A stretch of DNA of 64,000 nucleotides from Cyclonatronum proteinivorum (GCF_003353065.1 NZ_CP027806.1:840997-904996); one strand, 5' to 3'; shown: positions 54,336 to 63,523, counted from the first letter of the stretch. Notes: generated by a model not told the origin, from the letters alone. Translations and numbers: made by a program.

Positions 54336-55886
54336 TTAGGTCGCTCTTGTTCTTTGGTGCTGACCTAAATATCCTACAATTACTTTATTTGATTCTTTGT
54401 CAAAAAAGAAAGCTATCCTAATCGTATACTCAGGGTGCTTGTTAGCACCTGTTCCAATATGTTCTTTTAGCTGGTGTTTTTCTCCGTTGTAAAAATATTC
54501 ATAATCATCTTTATATTGCCCCATAGTCCTTGTGGATTGGTTTGAAGAATAAAAGAATCCACAGCTTTCTTTACATGAATGATCAAGATTTTCAATTTGT
54601 ACTTCCTTTGTTTTATATTTACAGTAGGTTAAGGCAAGCCATGTTAGGGCTTTATGAAGCGATTCGTAATCCTTGAATGAACTATCTTTAATGGCTCTTT
54701 TTTCAATTAAAATGTGATCTCTGTATTTTTTGGATATATCAGAAATTACGCTATTAAACGAATCGAAAGATAACGTGTCATTTAAAATAGTGTTTATACT
54801 TTTGTTGTATTTTATACTTGTGAGAAGTTGTTCGTTTTGCTTTCTTAGATCAAAAACTTGTCCTTTTAGTTCTTTGATTTCGTTTGTTTTCTCATCGTTA
54901 CTTGAGCTAAGGCTTAAGTTTTCTTCTTCAAGTAATTGTATCCATTCTTCTTGTGTGCCCGTTTCTTTAGCTTTTTCTAATCTTTTTTGCCTGTCTATTT
55001 TTTGAGCACCTTCCCAAGTGAGATATTCACTTACATACCTGGTTTGCGCATGCTCGCAAAGCTGGTTAAAAAGAAAATATTCAAACTCATCTTTGTTGCC
55101 ATAATCCAGGATTTGCTCTTGAGTCCATAAGGTGTGAAGTTGAGGATTATCAGTAACTTTAAATCCAGGCCAATATATTCTTACGGCTCCATCATAGCAA
55201 TTATGGGTTTTCCCTAAATATGTTTGCAGGTCCCAAGTAACCGATTGCTCATCGCTCATAATTATATAAGCCATGCCAGAGCAATTTCTGATAATTGAAC
55301 TTACATTTACAATAGGTTTATTATCATTGTTATCTCTTGAAATAAATATTATAGGAAGTTTTCTCCGGCTGCTGGTCAATAAGTAGAAATAAATCGGATT
55401 GTCTTTTTGAGGTAGGGGTATATGACCATTTTGTAATGGGAAAAGTTCAAAAGCACCAATTTCTTGAATTAATTCATAAATTAAGTTAGGCCTACTATGT
55501 TGACGGACAATAGGTTGAAACTTTTGATTTCGGCTTCCATACCAAATGTTTATTGAAAATCTATAAGAATGATCATCATTAAAAATTTTTTTTCCTATAA
55601 CAATCTCTGTTCTCCAAAAAACGTCATCTGAGCTACTGTCATCATGCTCATATCTAATCGCAAGCAATTCCCCCACCTTTGTTTCTGTGAAATAGTATTT
55701 GAATAACTTATGATCATTAGCTTCTATTTTAAATTCATTGTCAGTCAAACTAAATGATGGTGGTAGTGAAAAACCACGTTTTGGCTTTTTTAACCATCTA
55801 ATAATAATATTTGTGATATCGTCTAAATTCCTAAGTGGTTCTTTAGAACTACCAAGTTGGAATGTTGTGAAAAATGACTTCTTCAT
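54336..55886 (-). CDS. Uncharacterised coiled-coil protein of the defence island
   Basis: This 516-aa protein is not recognised. The N-terminal 290 residues are strand-rich. A coiled coil (about 305-375, with Lys-Glu-Thr-Gly-Thr-Gln-Glu-Glu-Trp-Ile-Gln and Glu-Ile-Lys-Glu-Leu-Lys segments) follows, then a helical domain and a C-terminal part ending in Ile-Val-type strands that contain Val-Gly-Tyr-Leu-Gly-Gln-His. It is much more AT-rich than the genes on either side and starts 23 bases after mod, which points to separate acquisition. It might act as a sensor or effector linked to the type III system. Confidence 0.7.
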   Translation of the reverse strand: MKKSFFTTFQLGSSKEPLRNLDDITNIIIRWLKKPKRGFSLPPSFSLTDNEFKIEANDHKLFKYYFTETKVGELLAIRYEHDDSSSDDVFWRTEIVIGKKIFNDDHSYRFSINIWYGSRNQKFQPIVRQHSRPNLIYELIQEIGAFELFPLQNGHIPLPQKDNPIYFYLLTSSRRKLPIIFISRDNNDNKPIVNVSSIIRNCSGMAYIIMSDEQSVTWDLQTYLGKTHNCYDGAVRIYWPGFKVTDNPQLHTLWTQEQILDYGNKDEFEYFLFNQLCEHAQTRYVSEYLTWEGAQKIDRQKRLEKAKETGTQEEWIQLLEEENLSLSSSNDEKTNEIKELKGQVFDLRKQNEQLLTSIKYNKSINTILNDTLSFDSFNSVISDISKKYRDHILIEKRAIKDSSFKDYESLHKALTWLALTYCKYKTKEVQIENLDHSCKESCGFFYSSNQSTRTMGQYKDDYEYFYNGEKHQLKEHIGTGANKHPEYTIRIAFFFDKESNKVIVGYLGQHQRTRAT

Positions 55887-55909
55887 GAGACCTCGAATTT
55901 AATTTGTGA

Positions 55910-58900
55910 TCACACCCGAAACACCTTCATCACCTCATCCCCTAAGTGATTAATCACTTTCACGGCGATTCTGCCGCTTGCGGGTTTTTCGAAGGGGACG
56001 GAGGTGTCGGAGTTGAGGGTTTCCCAGGCTTGTTTGTTGATTTCGTTTTTGAGGGTGGTTTTGAGGGATTTGTAGGGGTCGTTGACGCCCGCGCCGAGGA
56101 AGTAGGCATGACGCACGAAAAAGCTTTCTTCGTTATAGTCGGTATCCAGGAACCAGCAGGCGATGCCGTCGGCATTGTCGCTGCGAATTTCTCCCGTTTG
56201 CGGATGAAAGACATCAACGCCATTAATTCTAACCTGATAGTAGTGGGTATTGGTGAGGGGCAGGTGGGAAGCGTTCAGCGCTTGGTTAGCGCCTTCATCA
56301 GACCGTTTAGCATTTTGCTTATTTCCTCGCAGTCGCGCAACAAGCTGTTGCAATCCGTCGCGGTCGCCAGTTGTAAGCGCTCCGAGATAATCAGAAAGAT
56401 TTCCAGCTCTGCCAGAGATCCCCGCGCTATCCCAAGCGACTGCAGAAATTCCCCCGTTGTCCGCCTTGCCTGACCCTCCGCTATGTTTGCGGGTATCGAG
56501 GTGGCGGCCCGCCGCATTTGTGATATAATCCCAAATTTCTCTTCGGTTGGAAAGCTTGAGGTAAGCCTGTAAATCTGAATGCTTAAGTCGATTGATTTCT
56601 TCCAGACGGTCAGTTCCCGATATGATTTTAAAGATTTCATAAGGTGCTAATTTTTGATGATGTCTGTCCACTAACCATTCTTCACTTGCCACATCCACAT
56701 CCGGCTCGCCAAAAATCACAAAGAGGTTGCCTTTGCCGGTGAGGTCGTCGGCGGTGTGCAGGTCGGCGTTCATGTTGGCTTTGAGTACCGGGATGATGCC
56801 GATCTTGTTCACATCGGCGGCGTGTGCTTCGTAGCTGAAGGCGCAGGAAATGATCACATCGAAACCGACGTCTGCGGCTTCGCGGGCTGCATCAACGAGG
56901 TCAGCCCGCATGACGGTGCCGAATTCCGGACCGATAAGGATGCCTGCGCGGCGGCGGGTTTCGCCTTCGTAGTAGAAGCCCTCCGCGGCGATGTTTTTGC
57001 CCGGCCAGGGTTCGAGGCTCTCGAAGGTGATGCGGTCTTCTTTGTGGGCCTGCTGAATGCCGGCTTCGCGCAGGTTATCTATGATGAGTTCGCCAAAGTC
57101 GCGGGTTTTGCGGTAACCGTTGCCGGGCGCAGCGGTTTTGCGGTCGATGATTTCGTCGTTTTCATCGAGGGCGGCGGTGCGGTGCGGGGAGAGGCTTTCG
57201 ACCGTGAAAGGACCGGCTACGCGCACCTTGTTTTTGTCGGTATAGGGCCGGTCGTAGAGGTACTCCTGCTCGGCATTGGCGGCAATGGAAGCGTCCATTT
57301 CGTTTTGGCGCTTGATGCGGAGTTTCCACCATTTGGCGTGGAGCTGATTCGCCTTGTCGGGCCAGGGATCGCGCGGCTTTTCGGGCAGCTCCTCGAGGCT
57401 TAGGGTGCGACCCAGGGCTTCGGTGAGTTTGGTGAGCAGATTGCTGAGGCGGACCTTACTTGCCTCGATGCCTTTCTCAAGCTCGGCTTTGATATCGGCG
57501 TGCACGTCTTGCGCGGGTTCCGGCCAGGGTTCTCCGGCCTCGCGCGGGATTTCCCATTCTTCCCAGCTTTTACCCAGCTCGGTATTGAGCTGCGCGCGCA
57601 CCGGCTCCATCTTTTCCTGAAACTGATCCCAGATGACGTCAATCTCCGCGTTGTTCGCGATGTCGCGGAGCATGATGTGCGGCACGCGCTCATACACAAA
57701 GCCCTGCCGGATGTCGCCATAGGTCGGCTTCATGCTCGGGGGCCTGCGCTGCAGTTCGGCCTCTTTTTCCTGACCTTCTTCAGAATCCGCCAGCAGGTAA
57801 TAGTCGTATTTGGCGCCCATCAGCCGGGCCCGTGCAAGGGCAAGCGAAACCCGCGAAGTATCAATCGTAATCCAGCGGCGCCCCCATTGTTCGGCGACAT
57901 AGGCTGTTGTCCCGGAGCCACAGGTAGGGTCAAGGACGAGATCGCCGGGGTCGGTTGTTAATGTTATGCACCTTTGTATTACTGTTGTAGCTGTTTGTAC
58001 TACGTACTTTTTTTCGTCGCCGAAACCAGATTGCCTAGTATCATCCCAAATATCATTAAAAGCTTGACAGGGAAAATCAACAGCTGGCCTAATGAATCCT
58101 AAAGTTTTACCAGAAAATGTTAGTCTAGATGCTTTATTCAATCTATTCATTCCTTTTAAATTTGTTTTCCATCCGCCTTTACCAGGCCTAAATCCCCTAT
58201 TTTGAAATGAATACTCAAACATTGTTGTATTGCTTCCAGACTGTGATGTTATTGGATTCATTCTTGCCAATCTATATGGATTACCATCACTATTTTTGAA
58301 TACACCATATTCATCAAAATCATGTCTATAATTTAAATCCTTATCATAATCTCTATAAAACCACAGTTTTCTATACTTGATATTTTCTTTTGATTTCGCA
58401 AACCAAATAATAAAATCACGTGTACTATCCAATATTGATGAAGCTTTTCCAGTTGTTGTTCTGAAGCTAATCAAACTCACAAAATTCTCATCCCCAAAAA
58501 CCTCATCCATCAAAGACCTCACCCGGTGCACATTTTCATCTCCGATTTGCACGAAAATGGAGCCGGATTCGGTGAGCAGGTCGCGGGCTACGGTCAGGCG
58601 GTCGCGCAGGTAGGTGAGGTAGGAGTGAATGCCGTCGCGCCAGGTATCGCGGAAGGCTTTCACCTGCTCCGGCTCCCGGGTGATGTGCTCCGCCTTCCCA
58701 TCCTTCACATCCCGCGTTGTTGTGCTCCACTGAAAGTTGGAGTTGAACTTGATGCCGTAGGGCGGATCGAAATAAATGCACTGCACCTTGCCCCGCAGGC
58801 CCTCCCGCTCGGCAAGGGAAGCCATCACGTACTTGGAGTCGCCCAAAATCATGCGGTTGGTCCAGTTGGCGTCGTGCCGGTAGAACTCTGTCTTCGCCTG

Positions 58901-58912
58901 CTCGTCGGCCAC
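55910..58912 (-). CDS. mod: Type III restriction-modification DNA methyltransferase (Mod), main part, with inserted cassette
   Basis: This 1,000-aa frame holds a beta-class amino-methyltransferase: Asp49-Pro-Pro-Tyr52 motif IV, a target recognition region (about 145-310), then motif I as Asp-Pro-Thr-Cys-Gly-Ser-Gly-Thr-Thr (328-336). The C-terminal half is the extension usual for this Mod type. Residues about 742-890 do not match the family: they are the other-frame reading of an inserted four-helix-bundle gene (56275-56640), after which family sequence resumes (Gln-Val-Arg-Ile-Asn-Gly-Val-Asp-Val-Phe). GTG 58912 is a restart: in the same frame upstream, across a TAG at 58949-58951, lies the normal N-terminus. 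So Mod is damaged or translated in two pieces. Confidence 0.85.
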   Translation of the reverse strand: MADEQAKTEFYRHDANWTNRMILGDSKYVMASLAEREGLRGKVQCIYFDPPYGIKFNSNFQWSTTTRDVKDGKAEHITREPEQVKAFRDTWRDGIHSYLTYLRDRLTVARDLLTESGSIFVQIGDENVHRVRSLMDEVFGDENFVSLISFRTTTGKASSILDSTRDFIIWFAKSKENIKYRKLWFYRDYDKDLNYRHDFDEYGVFKNSDGNPYRLARMNPITSQSGSNTTMFEYSFQNRGFRPGKGGWKTNLKGMNRLNKASRLTFSGKTLGFIRPAVDFPCQAFNDIWDDTRQSGFGDEKKYVVQTATTVIQRCITLTTDPGDLVLDPTCGSGTTAYVAEQWGRRWITIDTSRVSLALARARLMGAKYDYYLLADSEEGQEKEAELQRRPPSMKPTYGDIRQGFVYERVPHIMLRDIANNAEIDVIWDQFQEKMEPVRAQLNTELGKSWEEWEIPREAGEPWPEPAQDVHADIKAELEKGIEASKVRLSNLLTKLTEALGRTLSLEELPEKPRDPWPDKANQLHAKWWKLRIKRQNEMDASIAANAEQEYLYDRPYTDKNKVRVAGPFTVESLSPHRTAALDENDEIIDRKTAAPGNGYRKTRDFGELIIDNLREAGIQQAHKEDRITFESLEPWPGKNIAAEGFYYEGETRRRAGILIGPEFGTVMRADLVDAAREAADVGFDVIISCAFSYEAHAADVNKIGIIPVLKANMNADLHTADDLTGKGNLFVIFGEPDVDVASEEWLVDRHHQKLAPYEIFKIISGTDRLEEINRLKHSDLQAYLKLSNRREIWDYITNAAGRHLDTRKHSGGSGKADNGGISAVAWDSAGISGRAGNLSDYLGALTTGDRDGLQQLVARLRGNKQNAKRSDEGANQALNASHLPLTNTHYYQVRINGVDVFHPQTGEIRSDNADGIACWFLDTDYNEESFFVRHAYFLGAGVNDPYKSLKTTLKNEINKQAWETLNSDTSVPFEKPASGRIAVKVINHLGDEVMKVFRV
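56245..56690 (-). mobile_element. Four-helix-bundle cassette inserted in mod (approximate limits)
   Basis: The limits are estimated from where Mod stops and resumes matching its family (about residue 742 to 890). Flanking bases show partly complementary sequences, for example GGTTAGTGG on one side and CCCACTAC on the other in the transcript, so the ends could base-pair as in rRNA intervening sequences. The insertion appears to keep the mod frame. Confidence 0.6.
56275..56640 (-). CDS. Four-helix bundle (S23/IVS-type) protein inside mod
   Basis: This 121-aa frame is a typical four-helix bundle protein of the 23S rRNA intervening-sequence type: Lys-Ser-Tyr-Arg-Glu-Leu-Thr-Val-Trp-Lys-Lys near the start, Gln-Met-Arg-Arg-Ala-Ala-Thr-Ser-Ile-Pro-Ala-Asn-Ile-Ala-Glu-Gly in the middle, and a helix-rich end. 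These occur as stand-alone genes and as cassettes in rRNA genes, and are related to the accessory protein Avd of diversity-generating retroelements. Here it lies in a different frame within mod, in the same direction. Mod stays open through it. Confidence 0.85.
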   Translation of the reverse strand: MKSLKSYRELTVWKKSIDLSIQIYRLTSSFPTEEKFGIISQMRRAATSIPANIAEGQARRTTGEFLQSLGIARGSLAELEIFLIISERLQLATATDCNSLLRDCEEISKMLNGLMKALTKR

Positions 58913-58948
58913 CCCGTTGAAATCGCTGAAGAGGTCGGGCTGCTTGGG

Positions 58949-59272
58949 CTATGCGTCCTCTTCCTTGATCAGCCGCAGCTTCGCACTCCGCTTTTTCAGG
59001 TCTTCGATCAGGGCTTTGGGATGAATCTTTTCCTGAATGTAGAGCGGGGGCGCCTTCACCACAAAATCGGCCCAGTTCTGCTCATCCTTGCCCCGCCACA
59101 CGAGCTGCGGATCGAGGTCGCGGTTCCGGCGCTCATAGGCGACCTCAATCGGCGACCGCTGCGCCTCATCCAGCAGCGGCTGATATTCTGCCGTCGGGAT
59201 ATTGCGCCGCGAGGCGTCTTTATGCGTGAGCGTTTCAATCGCGATCTTGCTGGATTTCTTGCGTTTGGCCAT
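58949..59272 (-). pseudogene. mod: Mod N-terminal part, cut off by amber codon
   Basis: This 107-aa frame is the usual N-terminus of this Mod family: Glu-Thr-Leu-Thr-His-Lys-Asp-Ala, Asn-Ile-Pro-Thr-Ala-Glu-Tyr, Leu-Val-Trp-Arg-Gly-Lys-Asp-Glu-Gln-Asn-Trp-x-Asp and Pro-Pro-Leu-Tyr-Ile-Gln-Glu-Lys-Ile-His-Pro. It ends at TAG 58949-58951. The next codons, in the same frame, read Pro-Lys-Gln-Pro-Asp-Leu-Phe-Ser-Asp-Phe-Asn-Gly and pass straight into the main Mod frame. A single nonsense change (ancestral CAG would fit) therefore separates the two parts. Confidence 0.85.
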
Positions 59273-59313
59273 GATGTTTATGGGAAGCGTAAGTTTTTGT
59301 TATTGCTGATAAA

Positions 59314-59422
59314 GACCATTTTCCTGACGACAGGAAAATGGGTTGGTGATGAGGGCGGTTGGAGACGAGCGTGGGTGAGGGATTTCGGTACGGACCATTT
59401 TGTTGGCGTCAACAAAATGGGT
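59314..59422. repeat. Pair of REP-like hairpins between res and mod
   Basis: CCATTTTCCTG-acga-CAGGAAAATGG (59316-59341) and CCATTTTGTTG-gcgt-CAACAAAATGG (59395-59420) are two perfect 11-bp inverted repeats with four-base loops. Both have the same outer part (GACCATTTT...AAAATGGGTT) and different inner bases. They lie about 79 bases apart in the same orientation. No T-run follows, so they are unlikely to be terminators. The pattern resembles REP/BIME pairs moved by a RAYT transposase, or operators. Confidence 0.75.
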
Positions 59423-59454
59423 TAAATGATGAGCCGAGAAGTTGCTAAAATCAT

Positions 59455-62400
59455 TCATGAAGGTTGCGTCTCCCTGGTCAAAGCGGCGTCAATCATTTCA
59501 TCAAAAACCGCTTTCACCTTTTGCTCAAAATCAGGCTCAATGTCGTAGATGTCGGTGAATTCCGCAAAATCCCAGCGTCCGTATTCCTTGAGATTGTTCA
59601 CGCCGGGCACCCAAAGCGTTTCCATGGTTTCTTTCTTCATTTTTGCGTCTTCTCTGCGGTAGCCTTTGATTTCCACAATCAGGTGGAGCGGATCATCCGC
59701 CCCGTGACCGTCATCAATCTGCACAATAAAATCAGGCAGATAGGTTCGCTTTTCAGTGCCAAACACATAGGGCACTTCAAACCCGAGATTATGATTCTTT
59801 ACATACGCCAGCACGCGCGGATGCTGCTCCGCAACCCGGCAGAACTCGGCCTCCCAGCCGCTGTCGAGAATGACCCGGTTGATGTGACAGTGCCGGGAAG
59901 AAGTTTCCCAGCGGTCTTTGCGGGAAGTTGTGAAATTGACATAACGGGTTGAGCTTGCCGGGTTGTAAGGGGACGGGATGGCAATGACTTCCCGGTTTTT
60001 CCCGATTTCGGCCCGCGTAATGGCGGTGTTGATTTTGTTGCAGGCCATTTCCGCCAGTTCCCGGTAGATAAGGTGGGCGGGTAATGTGTCGCCTTTACAT
60101 TCCAAATAACCGTCAAGCCACTGCTTGGTGATGCGCTTGAGCTGTCCGAATAAATGGAGGGGCGGGTCCTCCCCGGGATTGCGCCATTTGGTATTCATCA
60201 GGTGATTTACCAGATGAAAAAGGATGGTTGAAGTGCGGTGATCTTTCAAATGCTCAACGGTGAGATATGTCTGCTCACCGATGATGCCGGAATTGAGTAT
60301 TTTGGTAGCGCCTACGAGATCAGGGGTGAGCGTGAGGACCGAGTCGTCCGTGAAAGTTGCTGTAATCCGGTCCTGTGGTATTTCAGTACGGTAGCCCACA
60401 ATATTCGGAAAATGAATTTCGAGGGCGTCCCGCTCGGGCCTCACAGCCTTCACCCGAACCGAATCTTCGGGGGGCTGAGGCGGGCTCACCTTTGGCTTGG
60501 ATGCGAAATCGAACGGGATACCGAACACATCGGCGTATTCGGGATTAAATTTGTCGTTCTCATTCAGCTCGTAGGACTGCCGACGGAGGGCGCGCCCGAT
60601 GACCTGCTCACAAAGTAATTGCGTCCCAAAAGCCCGCACTCCGAGCACGTGCGTCACATTGTTGGCGTCCCAGCCTTCGGTAAGCATGGAAACCGACACC
60701 ACACAGCGGATGGATTCGCCCAGCTTGCCTTTCTTCCCGACCGTGTTCATCACCTCCCGCAGCAGCTCCTGCTCCGTGATAGATTCCGCAGCGCGCCGGT
60801 CGCCGGTCCGCTCAATGATTTCGCGCTTGAAGAGGTCAATTTCGCGGGCAGCCATCTTCCGGAAATTGTCATCCAGCGCTTCGCCTGATTCGAGTTGCTC
60901 GCTATCAATCAGTAAAGTGTTTGGCCGGGGGAGCCGATCGTCGTACTCATCAAAATTCCGAAAGAGTTCGAGTCTGCCGTTGATCACGCGCGTGCCGTCA
61001 CTGCCTTCCTCTCGCTCATAGCCGGCAACGTAATCATACACGAGCTTGGAGGTTGCCGTGTTGTTGCAAACAATGATGAAACAGGGCGGCACGGACATCC
61101 CCTCTTTTTGCCAGAGGTCAAAGGTTTTTTTGTAATGACCGTACAGGGCTTCAAGCGCCGTCTGCAGCTTAAGCGGGATGCTTTCAGGGTCAAGATTTTT
61201 GGCACCGCCCCGGCCTTTTTTCGGCATGTCTTTTTTGATGTGATTCCACAAATCCCGGTTTGCGGGCAGTTCCTGTCCCGGCACATTGTCTGCGATGGGC
61301 ACGCGGGGCAGCTTTACGATACCGCACTCGATGGCGTCCATGAGAGAGAAATCGCTCATTGTCCACGGGAACAGCGTGCCTTCGGCATAGCCCGAGCCGC
61401 GCAGGAAAAAGGGAGTCGCAGAAAGGTCGATCACTTTATTCAGGCCCAGCTTGCGCTTCACCATTTCAATGCCGCTAATCCACAGGCGGGCGGCCTCGTT
61501 GTTCTTTTTGGCCTCCTTTTTATCATCGCCCCTTAAGCTGTCAACCTCTGCGTCGCTATCGCCGGGCTTCTCCCGATAGCAGTGATGGGCTTCATCGTTG
61601 ATAACCATCACATTTCTGAGGCTCATGAGATCGGGCATGACCCGCTGTATCATTTGTCCTTCGGTTTCCAGCGTCCGGACTTCCTCCCCGCGCTGCCCCT
61701 GCAGCAGGGAACGGGTGCCCTTAGGTAGCTCCATGCGTTCGCGTAGCTTGAAGGCATGGTAGTTGGTGATGACGATGCGGGCGCGCTCGAGTTCGGGCAT
61801 GAGATCAGGCGGCACAAGCTCGCGGCTTTTATAGTAGCTGTCGGGGTCGTTGGGCTGCAGTACCCGCAGCCGGTCTTTGATAGTAATCCCCGGCGCAACA
61901 ACCAGAAACCCGCGGGTGTAGCGGCTGCTCGTAGGCCTGCGGCAGGCGTTGATGGTCTGCCAGGCGATAATCATCGCCATGACGGTCGTCTTGCCCGCGC
62001 CGGTTGCCAGCTTGAGCGCAATCCGCAGCAGCTCCGGATTGGCTTCTGCATTGGCCCCTTCAATATGCTCCAGAAACTGCTTTCCTTTCTTTCCGAGCGA
62101 AGGCGCAACTTCCGTGAGCCAGATCAGGCTTTCGACGGCCTCAACCTGACAGAAAAAAGGCCGGTAGCTGCTGAAGTTGTGATGCCGCCAGTGCTGTAGC
62201 AGCCGGGCGGTTTCCGGCGTAACGCGCCAGCTTGCCTGTGGGGCCTTGCGCCACTTGTCAACCTCGGTACGCAGGCTGTTGATGATGGGGGTTGGGTTGT
62301 ATCGCTGCTCTTCGGTTGTGAGGCCCGCACCTTCATCAAAGAGGAGTTCGCCCTGCTTATTTTTCTTTCCCCGCTTCTTGGATTTTGGAATAGGCGTAAT

Positions 62401-62512
62401 CAGGGCCGAAACGCGGCGAAAATTTAGCGGTTTTTCTGTCGGTTGACCTTCTTTATCGAGCTCCCAGTGCCGCGTAGGGCACACGTAAGGTGAATTTAAA
62501 AGGGTCTTTCAT
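59455..62512 (-). CDS. res: Type III restriction enzyme Res subunit, start apparently frameshifted
   Basis: This 1,009-aa frame (GTG 62484) is an SF2 helicase-nuclease: Walker A Ala-Thr-Gly-Ala-Gly-Lys-Thr-Thr (160-167), Asp-Glu-Ala-His box (297-300), helicase C-terminal motifs near Gly-Arg-Ala-Leu-Arg-Arg-Gln, and a PD-(D/E)xK nuclease at the end (Pro-Asp-Phe near 914, Glu-Ile-Lys near 937). It lacks the usual first residues. ATG 62512 followed by Lys-Asp-Pro, after removal of one T from a run of four, gives Pro-Leu-Asn-Ser-Pro-Tyr joined to Cys-Pro-Thr-Arg-His-Trp, which matches the family start. So either a one-base insertion or a restart at GTG is present. Res precedes mod, the reverse of the common order. 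Confidence 0.88.
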
Positions 62513-63464
62513 AAAAACTGTCGCTCATAGGGAGAGGCTGCCTGTGCTTTAAAATGACTGCTGCGGAAAATTTAATATGGCATGCTTATTCGCTTACCTT
62601 ATTTACAATATAATGGTGTTCTTTTATACGGGAAAGCTAAACCGGGCTGATATTCGAAATTCATCATCTATCATCCCGCATGAGAAGCATTATAACATTA
62701 TGATAGCAAAGCCGTGTGACAACAGTATGTCATCAAAATTCCTTGAGTGTAAAAAAAATGCATCGCCGCCTTGCTTCGTAGTGCGGGTTGACCTTTGTCT
62801 CCTTCTCAGGAATTCCTAAGCTTTTAAAACTTCTTAGCAAAAGTCGAGTTCATTTATCAAACCGAAGAGCGGCTAAAACCAACTCAGGTACTGATAACAG
62901 CTACCAAAGTGCAACATTTGCAAATGCTTTCATGATAGTGAAAGACGAAGGGTTTCCTCAATTAAGCGAAGTCCGGATTTCGGATTTACGGTCTTTTTTT
63001 AGATAGCTGAAAGGCGAGGTATTTGGCCTGATGAAGTGTGATCATGGCTGATTTTGGGTTTCGGTACAATATAGTGGCAATTCCATCATCTTGCAGCAGG
63101 CATATTGATTGGCGCAACCCAAACTTCCCAAATCTCCCAAAACCCCCATCGGTCGCTTTTTTGGAACGCTTTCTTTCCCTGTGATCGACCTAAATTACCG
63201 CTTCGGCTAAGTATAGTTTGCACCCCATCCCAATCCCCCGGATCGCTCCGGGATCGCTCCGGGATCGCTCCGGGATTGCTCCCAGATTGCTCCGAGGATT
63301 TTCCGGCCTCCTCCAGGCGGGGCAGGAGGCTGAAGTGGCGGAGGGCAGCCGTTGTACATCTCAGCATAGCAGCTTCATAAAGGCCCCCCAAAAAGCAAGG
63401 GGCTCATCTTTGATTTGGGGGCTTCCGAGCTGTCACGAAAGACCGTGATGTTCACGGGGTTTCC
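62513..63464. other. Mostly non-coding region with one tandem repeat
   Basis: About 950 bases without a supported gene. Open frames here are short and have no recognisable domain. The only clear structure is an 11-bp tandem repeat at 63241-63295. The region separates the defence island from the amidase gene. Confidence 0.5.
63241..63295 (+). repeat. 11-bp tandem repeat, five copies
   Basis: Five units of GATCGCTCCGG follow one another without gaps; the last two have T for C and a changed end (GATTGCTCCCA, GATTGCTCCGA). The region has no supported gene. Confidence 0.9.
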
Positions 63465-63523
63465 CCCTAAAAATAAAAAAAGCCTGACCTGCTCCGGAGA
63501 TTTGTGGTCGGGCAGATCAGGCT
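63430..63523 (-). terminator. Rho-independent terminator with 28-base element, copy B
   Basis: On the minus strand AGCCTGATCTGC (63523-63512) pairs with GCAGGTCAGGCT (63492-63481; one mismatch) and is followed by TTTTTTATTTTTA. It ends the amidase gene. The T-run leads into AGGGGGAAACCCCGTGAACA, a core (63446-63473) shared with 47580-47607 in the opposite orientation. Confidence 0.8.

Noticed and set aside
56756-57403. 215-residue plus-strand frame opposite mod
   Set aside because: Low complexity and antisense to conserved Mod sequence.
62577-63006. Two short plus-strand frames after res
   Set aside because: Under 80 residues, no ribosome binding site or domain recognised; not enough to call genes.
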